This document shows positions 36,501-48,083 of a DNA stretch of 64,000 bases, in pieces (position 1 is the first letter of the stretch; each line of letters opens with the position of its first letter). The stretch spans positions 21,211,344-21,275,343 of the forward strand of contig NC_084816.1 in NCBI RefSeq assembly GCF_963583255.1, read 5' to 3'. Position numbers and translations under genes: made by a program. The notes under the pieces were generated by a model. That model was not told the origin of the DNA and made no database searches. It saw only the letters and a program-made list of their open reading frames with translations. This DNA comes from Pyrus communis. Its lineage: Eukaryota; Streptophyta; Magnoliopsida; Rosales; Rosaceae.

Positions 36501-37582
36501 TCAATGTTGTGAATGATGAACTTGCAAAAACAGCATTCAATAGGATAACAGTACAGAAATTGCTACCATATGCAGAAAGCTGCCAAGGAGTGAAAATATA
36601 AGACTCATACATACATCACGGTAGAGTGATGGGCATGCTCATCGTAATTTCCTTCAGTAATCAACAAAGTAATACGCTCCAGTTGAAGCGCATACCGGTA
36701 CTGCTCAACAAAAAGAAAGTATGAGTAATCAGTATAAATATATACCGAAATTAAATGCATAAGCCAGGTAAAATCATAGCAAATATAAAACAAACCTCAG
36801 GCGAGTAACCTGCCATCGCATTCCTCCCCTCCCAAACAGCATAAGCTTCCATAACCTTATAAGCATTGGAATCCAAATGCTCAAGCATTTCCATCAAAAC
36901 CTAAAATACATTACCAAAAACCAACAATAAAATTATTACTGCTAAAGGGTTATTCTCAAAACAATCAAATTATTCAATGGGCTATTTCTCCCTAGATAAG
37001 AACACTTAAAATTCAATACTTTATGAAAAAAAAACCACCTAAGAACTCAATTAGAGCATGAAAAGTGGATAAATGACGGGTTTTTTTTCCCTAATTGAGC
37101 TTTCAAATTGTTTTTCGATAAAACTTAGAATTATCAGAGTGCTTCTTCTAATTTACTACTATTCAATTTCGAACACCAATTAAAGCCCAGAAAGCTTCAA
37201 ACTTTAATCTCATTACCCAATACTTGAACCGGTTGTTCGCCGGCGACCTGTCTTTCCGGCTGCCCTCCAACAACACGCTCAGGACTCCGCTGGCTTCGAC
37301 CCAGTTGCGCTGCTTGACAAGCTTCCGCAGGAGCTTGGTGAGCCGGGCGCGGTGCTCGGCTCGGGGTCTTGTGGAGCCGACACAAAGGAGATAGGAGGGC
37401 TTGCTCAGGGACAAAACGATTCGTTTGAGGAGTTTTTGAACGTGGGGAGGCACTGCGGGGTGAGTTTCGTCATTGTCGGTGGACTTTCTTTTGAGGCAGT
37501 TCAGTTTGCTTGGACTGTTTGGAGTGTTTTGGTGCGGGTGTGGTGAGTAGAGTTCGGGTTCCGGTGAGAGAGCGTCGGCCAT
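31570..37582 (-). CDS. TAF1A-like RNA polymerase I initiation factor subunit
   Basis: Eight exons (37582-37217, 36900-36796, 36700-36615, 35815-35391, 34918-34743, 34551-34469, 33064-32931, 32063-31570) give one 622-codon frame ending in TGA, all phases consistent. A region near residues 75-115 (RARLTKLLRKLVKQRNWVEA, then SGVLSVLLEG) and later helical repeats (MEMLEHLDSNAYKVMEAYAV; ALHSTPPVLQALLPLVQ; KEALNEIENCC) resemble the plant proteins annotated as TBP-associated factor, RNA polymerase I subunit A. That factor is part of the SL1/TIF-IB-like complex at rDNA promoters. A disordered acidic insert (Asp/Glu/Asn-rich) lies at about residues 250-325. The family name comes from memory of plant homologues; the gene structure is more certain than the function. 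The start is the ATG at 37582. Confidence 0.75.
33512..33547 (+). repeat. Poly(A) run of 36
   Basis: An uninterrupted A run within the intron between exons 34551-34469 and 33064-32931 of the TAF1A-like gene. It may be the tail of an old retroposon, but no body with a tRNA-like head is visible beside it. Confidence 0.7.
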
Positions 37583-39338
37583 GCAGAGATCCAAGTCGCC
37601 AAAAAAAAAAAAGAGGATTTAAGTCGGGAGGGTTTTGGGTTTTCAGAATTGGGCTGCTTGGAGTTTTGTTGGGCTTTTTTGAACAATTAATGACCTGCTT
37701 CATATGTCACCATTGATGTTGAGAATTGGTATGCTGATTTCACCTGGAGAATAACAACCACCTCAAAATGAATTTTAAATATTTTTAATTTTCTCCAATA
37801 TCTTAACACAACTATTTCACCAAACAATATTGCTTGGAACAAAGTCGAATAGTTAGAGATCATATATTACAATTTCTTCCTATTCTTCTTTATTTCGTAA
37901 TGAACAATATATCAAAAAGTCACAATTTTTTAGCAAAAAAAACAGTCACATAATTGTTGATTACCTCCATACAATTCATATGTCCGAGTTCTCAGACTCA
38001 TAGCATACATACTATTCTTCTTCTTCTATGACAAAAGCACTCGCATTTATCAATCAACACTTACATGAACAACAACATGCCAACAAAAATTGACTTGAAA
38101 AAACCTCGTTTTCATATGTTTTATTACTTTGCTGATGTGATGTACTCAAAATAAATCTTTAGATTGGCCCAAGTGTTATGTTTTTCATGTATATAAACTG
38201 ATAATGTTCGTGGCGGTGTCACTCTTCTTGTATATACCAGATAAGCAAAAAAAATCAACAAAAACCCAGAAAAGCAGCTCACAAATGTAATTATATGAAT
38301 GCAAGAGGAATCGGCATCTTACTTATAATATCAGACTCATGTTTATGATCATGATGAACTCTTTACGATCCAAAAAAAATCACTCTTTTTTCTTGATATA
38401 CAACTCAGGCCAGGAAACACTAAAACACAACCCCTAAATCCAACTGAATCAGATGTAAAACAAATTCGAATATAATTTTCTAAATTCAGATTAAAAAGAA
38501 TCTATTTGTTTGGGGCAGATGAAATTGCAGTCCCCAGGCAAAATTTCTAATGGTTAAATTGGATTAGACAAAATCATGAAAATTTTTCTAAAGCAGATTT
38601 TGACATGGAATAGGTCAATACGGTAGGAATCGTTTCAGAGCGTCCGAGGAATCGTCCAATTACCGTCGGAAAGCATGAATCCGAACAAAGCTCCTAGGTT
38701 ATAGGGAGATGCAGTTGATGTGAAATCCAACATGCAAAGGTTGAAGGAGAGGAATTTCACGAATCTGAATATACCTTAACTCAACGAAAACACGAAGGTA
38801 CCTGAAGAACTAAAGCTTCAAGCTTCAAGCTAACCAGTAAAAAATCAAGCTTTCTAATCAGAACAAACATGAATTAATCTAATTCAGTCAATAAAAAAAA
38901 TTAAAAAACTGATACAAATCATAGCACAAATACACAATTAATCGATAAACCCAGAAATTTTAAATAGTGTTTTAGATAAATTACCTGAAATTATCGGCAG
39001 TTCAAGCGCGGAATTGAAGGAAAGAGAGAAGGGCGTGGACGGCGGCTTGTGGCGCAGCTGGTGATGCTTTGTGAAGTGTGAGCGGGGTTTACGGCGGGTG
39101 AGCTGGGTATATATGCCTGGTGATGCTTTGTGAAGGCTGGAGAAGACGAGAAGAAGAAAGGGGTTAAGCTGGGTTTAGGGCGGGTAAGATGGGCTGGATA
39201 ATGGGGATTATGGGCCGTTGGGTTTTTTATTTTCTCAATTTTCTCTCTCTTAATAGACACGTGACTTCTTCTGACTGGTTAATTAATATACACAACATGA
39301 TCCTTCCCACACTATATCACAACACACAAGACTTGGGG

Positions 39339-39425
39339 GGTGTATTCAATTGAGAATTTAAGAGACTTTAATGGATTTATAAATCCATGGATTTTTATGG
39401 AGCTTAATAATTAATTAAAAAAAGA
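39339..39425 (+). repeat. Half element of the TATTCAATTGAGAATT MITE family
   Basis: GTGTATTCAATTGAGAATTT followed by AATGGATTTATAAATCCATGGA matches the end of the element at 29566-29920. The other arm is absent. Confidence 0.5.
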
Positions 39426-39516
39426 TTTTTCACCACTGGGAGTAGAACCCGATAGATCAATAGTCCCAAGTTTAATATTGCTACCACGGATTTGTGATAT
39501 CTTTCCTTCACTAAGG

Positions 39517-39725
39517 GCTAGTTTAGTATTGATGTGCTTTTTAAAAAAACTTCTACTATGTTGTGAGAATAAACAGTTGTAAAATAAAGTTGTTAAGTGT
39601 TTGGTAAACCTTTTTTTTTTTAAATGAAAACTAATGAAAATGACTTCAAATCTTTGCATTTTAATGAAAAACCATACACTAATTTTATTTAATGATAAGG
39701 ATAAAAAAAATAAAAAAAAAATAAA
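39517..39725 (+). repeat. MITE-like repeat, AGTGTTTGGTAAAC type
   Basis: The start AGGGCTAGTTTAGTATTGAT and an internal TAAGTGTTTGGTAAACC resemble common plant MITE ends. The internal motif recurs at about 41247 (GAGTGTTTGGTAAAC). Only one border is convincing. Confidence 0.35.
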
Positions 39726-40529
39726 CATAAAAAGTAAAAATCGTGATTAGTGACGTCTATAAAAAAGCAGTTGTCATTCGCTGCTTCCCCGGTTGGACCA
39801 AGGAGGCACTCCAGTCCTCTTAGGTATGATTCTAGCTCCATTAAAGGCACTCCAGTGGCAGTAGGTAGTTGGTAATCAATCTAGTGAGGGAGAGAGTGTG
39901 TGTGCATGTAAAATAAAAGTGAGCATGTAACTAAGGTAGATTTTGTTGAGTTGAAGAAGATTGAATAAAAGATTGGCCAGGCTTTGTTAGAGGGTGGAGG
40001 AGGAAGCGAAGAGACAAGAAAAATCGATCGGTTTGTGATTTTTGTGTTTGTTTCAGTTGTCGCCATAACTAATATCAACTTATGTTTTCTTCTTCTTTTT
40101 AATATCCTTTGTGTAGTGTCCCCTACCCACCCACCCAAAACTCCATCAGACCCAGATTTCAAACCCAGATTTGATCCAAGATGCTAGAAGACATTACTAG
40201 CAACATATTACAACAAAACCAAGCTCATGTTACCTCGTATTTTCAAAGGTTGTAGCTCGATTCCATTAGAGCAACTCTCATCGAGAACCCATTGCTTGGA
40301 TTATCCTACTTCCCATTACAGAATTTAACATGCAATGGTACCATAGGGATCCCCAGCTTGCGCAGGTCTTGCATTTGGTTGTTTGAGGTCTCAATTAAAT
40401 TGGAATTTGTGGTGATGGTGCTTGGAGTTCTTTTTGGCTATGGTGGTTTAGAGAGAAGGCAGATGATAAACCAAATATTCAGGATCTTTCTCCAGGTCAG
40501 CAATGCATGGTAAAGGACTCTCCAAGTTA

Positions 40530-40770
40530 GCTACACAAGTTGGATACTCTTTAAACTCTTCAACATATAGAAAGGAATCACAATCCTTTCTTATCTAAAA
40601 CTCATGTGCAACTTAGTTTTGAATTTCAAATGTAATCAGATGATATGTTTATACTGTAACCAACCTCATCTTGTAATCTCTATATAATGAAGTCCATACC
40701 TCACGCATAATTAATTGAGTTGAGTTTATGCAATCAGTATTTACAACCCTAGCTTAAACTCTTTCAACAG
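40530..40770 (+). repeat. Possible 3' end of a Copia-type LTR
   Basis: The stretch has a TATATAATGAAG segment followed about 90 bp later by a terminus AACTCTTTCAACA, an arrangement common at plant Copia LTR 3' ends. No primer-binding site or opposite LTR is seen. Confidence 0.25.
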
Positions 40771-40878
40771 AGAATTCGAAAAGAGAGAGATAGTTTTGGA
40801 GTGTTCATGGGGGAAAAGGAAGAGAAGAAAGAAAAGGGGAAGAAAAGAGAGTGGGCGGGCTTACAAACACAACACAAT

Positions 40879-40996
40879 AGTGTAGTACTGTTAAATTTCA
40901 TAAACAATGTAGTAAATTTCATAAACAATGTAGTAAATTTCATAAACAGTGTCGTAAGTTTTCATAAATAGTGCAGTAAATTTCATAAACAGTGTG
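40879..40996 (+). repeat. 22-bp tandem array, about five units
   Basis: Units of the form GTAGTAAATTTCATAAACAAT repeat in tandem with drift toward the right (AGTGTCGTAAGTTTTCATAA, AGTGCAGTAAATTTCATAAA). The two central copies are identical and the outer ones carry substitutions. Confidence 0.85.
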
Positions 40997-41206
40997 AGGA
41001 CGCATAAGTCCGCGCGTCAAATTTGTTTTAAATTTTTTTTTAATATTAAAATTATGTCATTTTCATTAAAATTTAAGTTCTTTTGTCCTTTTTATTAAAA
41101 TTTGAGGGTTTGTCATTAAAATTTAAGTCTTTTTAATTAAATAAAGTTATAGCATGATTTTTTATTAAAATAAACTTAGTCTAAGCCCTTTTCATGAAAG
41201 TTCCAT

Positions 41207-41613
41207 TTTTTTAAAGTGCTTTTAATAATAAAAAAAAAGTGTCCGAGTGTTTGGTAAACTTTTATATAAATTGCTTTGAATATGTTAAATGACTAAAAAT
41301 AATATAGTATTTAACGTGATATAATAATTGTCAAAGACAATAATGCAAGGACACATATTGTATTTTTGTAAAACATGTGGGAGTATACTTGTTATTTGAA
41401 AAGTTCACTAAATGAGAATTGATTACTATGATTTGGAAGAAAATAAAAATACTTTTTTTTTTGGTTTTACCAAATACATTTAATGTTTCTACTTCCATTG
41501 ATAGTAGTATTTTTTATTTTTTTTTAGTTTATTTTACCAAACACATTTAATGTTTTAAATTTTTTAATAAACTGCTTCTTTTGAAAGCACCACAAACCCA
41601 AACACCAACCTTA
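41207..41613. repeat. MITE-like repeat, GTGCTTTT..AAAGCACC ends
   Basis: The left part TTTTTTAAAGTGCTTTTAAT with GAGTGTTTGGTAAAC relates to 39517-39725. The right end complement reads AAGGTTGGTGTTTGGGTTTG then TGGTGCTTTCAAAAGAAGCAG. The arms pair only loosely. Confidence 0.35.
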
Positions 41614-42126
41614 ATTATATTTAAACAAAAACTGAGTCATTTGTTGGTTTATTTATTTTTCTACTAGGAGAGTGGTTTATGCACAATTTTTCTCCACATT
41701 TTGAAAAAGAAAATTTTATGGAATCTATATATCCCCCTGCACTTAGCTTTCCGCTACACTCATTATTTTTAATCAAATCAACATATTTTTAAACCCAAAG
41801 TTACTTCCCAAACCACATTCTAAACCAAATTCACCATGTAAATTTATATTTACACCTATTTAAAAAATAAAAAAATCAAACTCAAAGCATATTTTCTCTC
41901 TTTTGACGTTATATCCCTTCAACTTGGACCAACGTCCATCAGTTCTATTACAATCGTCCTGTTCGATGGAAGTTCTAAGCTTTCAAAATCTTCTTCATGT
42001 AATTGCTTATGAGTATAAGATTTATTTATGCATTTCTCTCAGGTTGGTTTCACAGTAGTCTTAACTGAGTTCAATGATGATGGAATTTGTGAACTTTGTT
42101 GACCAAAATTCCTCACCTTTAGAGCA

Positions 42127-43162
42127 GGGACGGAGCTACAAATTTCTTTTAGTGGGGGCATCCTTAAATTCAACTAAGAAAATCTTATTATAGTATGACT
42201 TATACGCAATATGATAATATGGATGCTTTCAAATGATGATGTATCACAATGTTATGTTCCAAAAATTTCAGTATAATAGTGGAAAGTGGAAAAGTGGTAA
42301 GAAAAATATTAATACATGATAGGCAAGGGCAGAGCCAAAAAAATTTTTGTGGGTGGGCTAACTAAAAAACTTACCCCAAAATCAAATGATATTTTTTTTT
42401 TTTTGCTATATACATATTGTATGCAAAAATTTAAGTTAACTTCTGTATTTGAAGACTTAAAATTTGCTTGGTTTGAACTCAATTAAGCTTCGCATTTGCA
42501 TACCACAAAATTTACAATGAATCATCAAATTTATATATAGATGCAAACACAAGAAGAAGATACAAAACTTGACATCTCAATTACAATCACACAACTAGTA
42601 CAAAGCAAAACAATGAAAGTAGATGTAAAGGCAATATTAAAAAAAAATTGATTGTTTTACCAAAAAAATAAAAAAATTGATTGAAACTTATATAAAGCTC
42701 GCTGAATCAAAGCAGAATAATCTTGAACAAAATGGTATCACAATTTCCATGATAATTTTTATATTTCTAGTTGTGCTACATACACGCTAGATTAGTTTCA
42801 TTAAAAAATAATTCTTCTTGCAGATTTTTTTGTCTATTTTATTAGACTATGCAGTAAAATACATATACAATTATACATATTGCCACAAACTTTCCCTAGG
42901 CTACAGCCCATCGTAGCCTTTGGTGTGGCTATGCCATTGGATGGGAGATGAGTTTTTCAGTTTGAATGACAGAGTAAGAGCACTTTTGCTCATATAATAT
43001 TTGACATGAAGTATAAGTGGTATGAAGGTATGTTGGATATTAGATACATATATTTTATTCGAAGATAATGTGTGTATATTATATAACTCTAGTCAGCAAC
43101 TTAATAAACGAATTACTTGAGTGGGGGCATCTGCTCCCAGTGAGCCTTCATTGGCTCCGTCC
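42127..43162. mobile_element. Non-autonomous TIR element, GGACGGAGC ends
   Basis: The left end GGGACGGAGCTACAAATTTC leading to AGTGGGGGCATC is mirrored at the right, whose complement reads GGACGGAGCCAATGAAGGCT leading to GATGCCCCCACT. The exact terminal match is 9 bp, with further pairing over about 45 bp. There is no transposase frame. A second TIR pair lies inside (42328-42937). Confidence 0.6.
42328..42937. mobile_element. Nested TIR element, GGCAGAGCC/GGCATAGCC ends
   Basis: The left end GGGCAGAGCCAAAAAAATTT then GTGGGTGGGCT pairs with the right complement TGGCATAGCCACACCAAAGG then ACGATGGGCT. It lies wholly within the 42127-43162 element. The interior is AT-rich and non-coding. Confidence 0.5.
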
Positions 43163-43360
43163 AAGCTTCAGAGCAACATTTGGTCCACATAGATGAAGGA
43201 AGTCGTGAATTGCTGATATTATTTTTTGAGAAAATTCATTAGCTGTAGTTATCTCATCATTTCCATTAGGAGCAGAAATGGACCCATCATGCGGTGAACA
43301 ACATTTTTCTTTGACATAACAGTCTTCATATCTTCTTTTGACAAAGATTTTATTGGACAC
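43163..43360 (-). pseudogene. Unidentified coding-like fragment
   Basis: The minus strand is open across this stretch with an amino-acid make-up unlike random AT-rich DNA (for example KRRYEDCYVKEKCCSPHDGS and SQKIISAIHDFLHLCGPNVA). It has no start context or splice partner and abuts the right end of the 42127-43162 element. I do not recognise the family. It could be a gene fragment left by transposition. Confidence 0.3.
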
Positions 43361-43613
43361 CCTTTTAAAAAATAAAAAAACAAAACTCAAAGCATATGTT
43401 CTCACATTTGATGTTCTCTCCTTCCAACACCAAACACTTGCATTTGTTGGAGTTTCCATCACCTTCTACAGCGTTGCTCTAAAAAATTCTAAGTTGTCTT
43501 GCGTGGCCATGTCAAACAAGCCGTCCCTTAAAAACTACTCTCTTGCAATACCCTTTTTCCTTTACAACTCCCTCTCTTTCTCAAGTTAAAAGCTTTGGCA
43601 TAAATCCCTTTTT

Positions 43614-43693
43614 CCTTTCTTTTGTTTTGCATACATGCTTAGTTTAACAAAGTCCTTTTCTTTTGTTTTGCATACATACTCAGGCTAATAAAG
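43614..43693 (+). repeat. 41-bp tandem duplication
   Basis: TTTTGTTTTGCATACAT occurs at about 43620 and 43661, with related flanks (AGTTTAACAAAGT against AGGCTAATAAAGC). Confidence 0.65.
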
Positions 43694-44043
43694 CTCCTAG
43701 AGTCTCACATCGATTGGGGGCAGAAGCTAGAGACTATCCTCAACTATAAAAAGAGACCACTCTCCTACAACTAATTCCTAATGTCATTAGGGTACTTAAA
43801 CTTATGTTCATAACTCACTAATGAAGTTTATGCTTGAACCCTTGTATTGTGTAAATTCTTCACTATTAATGAGAACTCCTCAACCCTCGTGGATGTAGCC
43901 AACTAAGGGTGAACCACGTACATCTTGTGTTCACTTTCCTATTTCTATCTCTTTACATATTATCCTCACTAGGTGACCGGAGTAACCTTACGAGGGTCAC
44001 AAGCTTAACACTTTACGTGTCTCACTGATTTTGTGCATCAACA
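43693..44043 (+). mobile_element. LTR remnant (solo or truncated)
   Basis: The segment has the plan of a plant LTR: a GTCTCACATCGATTGGGGG opening, a TATA-like ACTATAAAAAGAG, a polyadenylation-type region, a long conserved-looking block (CCTCGTGGATGTAGCC, GGGTGAACCACGTACATC) and an end at TTTTGTGCATCAACA. The primer-binding site expected next is missing and no second LTR is seen. Confidence 0.5.
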
Positions 44044-44975
44044 AGTTGCAAAATACACTGCTTCCTCCTGTAAGGCAAAATAAAGTTTCAAACTTTGAAG
44101 AAGAAGAAGAAAGCCAGAGAAATTAAAGGTCAAAAAGGGAGAAAAAAAAGGGAGAGGGGAGGGAGACAATGGGACGGAGAAAAAAGGTAGAAAAACGGGA
44201 AAATAAGAGGGGGAGGGAGAGAGGGGGATGGAGAAAAATAGAGAGGTCTTGAGAGGAAGGAAGAGGTTTCCAAAGAAAGAGAAAGGTAAATTAATAATAA
44301 GATACTAATAAATATGGATTAAAGAATATACTATTAGAGTTTGATAATTATCTTACTTCTTAATTCGACATTGTATCAAAACTTGTTAAATCATTCCAAC
44401 TCAAGCTGTGAAGTTAACCTAGTCTGAGATAATCCACTAGCCCTTATTCTGTTGAGAGTAAGCTGCTGATTTCGGCCATGATGTTAGTTTTTTATCCATT
44501 CAATCCAAATTTCTATTAAATGGAAGTATGTGCACAACATGTGAGGGTAGTTCGGTCTCTTTGTTCTTTAAAATAATTGAAAACCATAGATTTCTAGAAT
44601 GTCAACATATGCAAATCTGTGTGAATCTATAGTTTTTGTGTTTAAAGTCTAACGAAGCGACATTTTGTCCTCAAAGGAGAGTCATGTAGTATGCACGTGA
44701 TAAGAGTTAATGTTAATTTCGATGAAATCTATAGAAAACTAACGGTATGAGATAATTGGCCAAAACATTTAATTTAAATCTTTGATTTTCTAATTGAAAA
44801 ATTTGAGGGAAATCAAAAGTTAAATGAAATCTCACGGCAGTTTCCTATTCTCTTGAAACCGAATGGCACGTGATCCTGTCTCCATTTCCACTCCCTCCAA
44901 AATCAACTTCCATTTCCCCATACGACTCTCCAACTGATGAGCGTGTCACGTCATCACCATCGCCATCTTTCTTTC

Positions 44976-45034
44976 CCAAATCCAATCCAAATCCAAAATC
45001 CAAAATCCAAATCCAATCCAATCCAAATCCAAAC
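44976..45034 (+). repeat. (ATCCAA)n microsatellite upstream of the HGO gene
   Basis: About nine imperfect units of CCAAATC/CCAATC occur 72 bp before the homogentisate dioxygenase ATG, probably inside its leader or core promoter. Confidence 0.85.
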
Positions 45035-45105
45035 AGAAGTTCTGTATCATATACACTTCGTAATGCTACCTGTAATAACAAAATCCACTTAATCCGGAAG
45101 CCCCG

Positions 45106-48083
45106 ATGGAGCATCAGCAATCGGACATCAAAAGCAACGGCTCTTTATCCTCCACCTCCTCCTCCTTCTCTGACCTCCAGTACCAATCGGGCTTCCACAA
45201 CCACTTCTCCTCCGAAGCTCTCCCCGGAGCTCTCCCCCACGGACAGAGCAGCCCCCTTCTCTGCCCGTACGGCCTCTACGCTGAACAAATCTCCGGCACC
45301 TCCTTCACCTCCCCTCGCAAGCTCAACCTCCGATCATGGCTCTACCGCGTCAAGCCCTCCGTCACCCACGAGCCCTTCAGGCCGCTCGAGCCGAGCCACA
45401 GAAAGCTCGTCTCCGAGTTCACCCAGGCGAACAGCTCCACCACGCCGACTCAGCTCCGGTGGAAGCCCGTCGATGTACCCGAGTCCCCCACCGACTTTGT
45501 TGAAGGGTTGTTCACCGTGTGTGGCGCCGGGAGCTCGTTCCTCCGCCACGGTTTTGCTATTCACATGTAATTTGTACTCTGTGATTTGCTGAACAAGTAT
45601 ATAGGGTGCTAAAGATTGAATTTTTATGCATGTTTTGATAATTGAGGGATAATTGTGTAGGTACACTGCCAACAAATCAATGGATAATTGTGCGTTTTGC
45701 AACGCGGATGGCGATTTCTTGATCGTTCCCCAGACTGGAAGTAAGTGGTTGATTTATGATGATCAATTGCAACTCTTTATTAATTTGTTTCACCATTGGG
45801 CGCTTAGATTTTGTTGGTAAATTATCAGTTTTTCGGTAGGTGGCCGATATTTCATCGCTATGTCATCCATATTTAATTGATATGGGGTTGGTTTTTAATT
45901 TTGATCCGTTCAGCAATTGGGATTTGATTTCTGATCATTTTAGCCAATTTCCCAAGTTCATTAGGTGTAAATTCTATTTGAATGCTGAAGTAATTAAGGG
46001 CTGTCGATCTTGGATTGAATTTGGGTTATGCAATGATCAAAGGCATTATTTGTGACACTCGATTGTCGATTGTGGTTGTGTAGGGCTCTGGATCACTACC
46101 GAATGCGGAAAGTTGCAAATTTCTCCTGGTGAAATTGCTGTATTACCTCAAGGATTTCGTTTTGCGGTTGATCTGCCTGATGGCCCTTCGCGTGGTTATG
46201 TGGCCGAGGTTTTTGGCACCCATTTTCAACTCCCTGATCTTGGACCAATTGGTAGGTACACCTCATGTCCTCATGCCCTCTTTCGGTTTTCACTTTTCAG
46301 CAGTGACAGAATCAGGCGTAGAATGATTGCTATTCTCGAATCTCAATCCAATAGAATGTTTGTTATTATTTTGAATGTTTTCATTATAAGTAGGCTGTGA
46401 GAGTGTAATTTTGATTACATGCAGGTGCGAATGGTCTCGCTGCTCCAAGGGATTTTCTTGTTCCCACTGCGTGGTTCGAAGAGAGTTCCCGACCTGGCTA
46501 CATCATTATACAGAAATTTGGTGGTGAACTCTTTACTGCAAAGCAAGATTTCTCTCCCTTCAATGTAGTTGCTTGGCATGGCAATTATGCTCCATATAAG
46601 GTGAGTTATATTGTTGTTGCTACCTTCCTACTCATGTTTAAGAGTTGTTGCCCTTTTTTTTTTTTTTCTTGTTTTTTATTTTCATCGTTTGTGTTCAGTT
46701 TATATCACACAGAGGAATGATTAGTCTAAACTAATTCGTCTATATGATTATGGTATATGTACTCTCACCTTCCCAAGACCCGATTTGTAAAAAAACCATA
46801 TTTTCTTGCAGTATGATCTGACTACGTTCTGCCCCTTTAACACTGTTTTATTTGATCATGGTGATCCATCGGTGAATACAGGTACATAGAAAATGGCTTT
46901 TCCTTTTTCCCCCATGTATTTTTCATTAGTAAAAATGTGTCACTTATCATGACTGATCTTATACCGTTGTGATGCAGTTTTGACAGCGCCAACTGATAAA
47001 CCTGGTGTTGCATTACTTGATTTTGTCATTTTCCCTCCGCGATGGTTGGTTGCTGAGCATACATTCCGACCTCCATACTATCATCGTAATTGTATGAGTG
47101 AGTTTATGGGTCTCATCTACGGTGAATATGAGGTAATACCATGAACATGTTTACTACTATGTATCTAAATATAAACTTTGCTTTGAGGGTTTGAAGGAGC
47201 TCCACATACCTTGTGCTTTGAAACTGAATTTAGGGCCAAAAAGAAACCCTCCTAGTTTTGCTATAAATGCATGGAGAAAGCAGCTGCATTGTATATTAAA
47301 AATGTTATTTAGTTACCATGAGATGAAATAAATGTGTTGTCGTGACACTAGATGGGTGGTCTTCTTTTTGTTGTAAGGTTTGAGGGTCATCTGTATGTTA
47401 GACTCAGCACGGAAGAATTAACAAGTATTCTTGTTTTCAGGCAAAAGCCGATGGTTTTCTTCCTGGTGGTGCAAGCCTTCATAGCTGCATGACTCCCCAT
47501 GGTCCTGATACCAAAACATATGAGGTAAACCTTTTTTATAAACAGTAATAAATAAAAGATGCTATTTATTCTACTACAAATGAGAAATTACGGGTGGCGC
47601 AACATATATTCTTGTTATGGATACACAGGAAAACAAACTACATGTTCACACCCTTTTTCTAGTAGTATGGAAAGAAAGGCTTGATGTTCGCTGAATTTTT
47701 TTTTTTTGGGTGAATTCACCGAACTGATATGGTTGACTGGTTCAATTTTCTTTTCCTTGGTGTTGATTGACTGGATTTCGGTTTTCACTTGTTAGTCATA
47801 CAATAACTGTAAATGCTCAATGATCAGTCCTTGCTTAACACCGACTCTGTTGGATTCACAGGCTACCCTTGCGCGTGGAAATGAGGCAGGACCATTCAGA
47901 ATCACTGATACTTTGGCTTTTATGTTTGAATCGTGTTTAATCCCCAGAGTATGCACATGGGCTCTTGAGTCTCCTCTCATCGTTCATGATTATTACCAGT
48001 GCTGGACTGGACTGAAATCACATTTCACACGTGGAAGGGTGAATGCTGAAGACGGAGATGTCCAGAATGGGAAGGAGGATTAA
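45106..48083 (+). CDS. HGO: Homogentisate 1,2-dioxygenase
   Basis: Eight exons (45106-45566, 45661-45740, 46084-46251, 46425-46600, 46812-46881, 46978-47132, 47441-47524, 47862-48083) give 471 codons plus TAA. The iron ligands of the family are visible: His354 ([12 protein letters not shown]), Glu360 in the same motif and His390 (CMTPHGPD). Their spacing of 6 and 30 equals that of human HGD (335, 341, 371). Other hallmarks are [19 protein letters not shown] near the N-terminus, WKPVDVP and [14 protein letters not shown]. The enzyme opens the aromatic ring of homogentisate to maleylacetoacetate in cytosolic tyrosine catabolism. It competes with plastidic tocopherol and plastoquinone synthesis for homogentisate. 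Length matches plant enzymes (about 460-475). Exon 1 is GC-rich compared with its surroundings. Confidence 0.96.

Larger units (their letters stand above)
37583..45105. other. Gene-free belt of nested elements
   Basis: After the promoter of the TAF1A-like gene (to about 38000) no complete gene is recognised. A possible non-coding first exon on the minus strand ends at about 38983 (ATTTCAG|GTAATTT) below a GC-richer block (38990-39200) with a duplicated TGGTGATGCTTTGTGAAG at 39059 and 39118; its partner exons are not found. Listed separately are MITE-like repeats, a 22-bp tandem array, nested TIR elements, a coding-like fragment and an LTR remnant. Confidence 0.5.

Noticed and set aside
38350..38450. 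C/D-box snoRNA candidate (ATGATGA followed by CTGA about 95 bp later)
   Set aside because: There are no terminal stem and no internal C'/D' boxes; the motifs are short enough to occur by chance.
38983..39260. Possible first exon of a minus-strand gene
   Set aside because: A donor-like ATTTCAG|GTAATTT is present but no partner exons with coding potential were found down to the TAF1A-like promoter, so no gene is called.
44870..45592. 240-codon plus-strand frame overlapping HGO exon 1
   Set aside because: It is a shadow frame of the GC-rich first exon, a Pro/Ser-rich translation, while the HGO frame has all family motifs.
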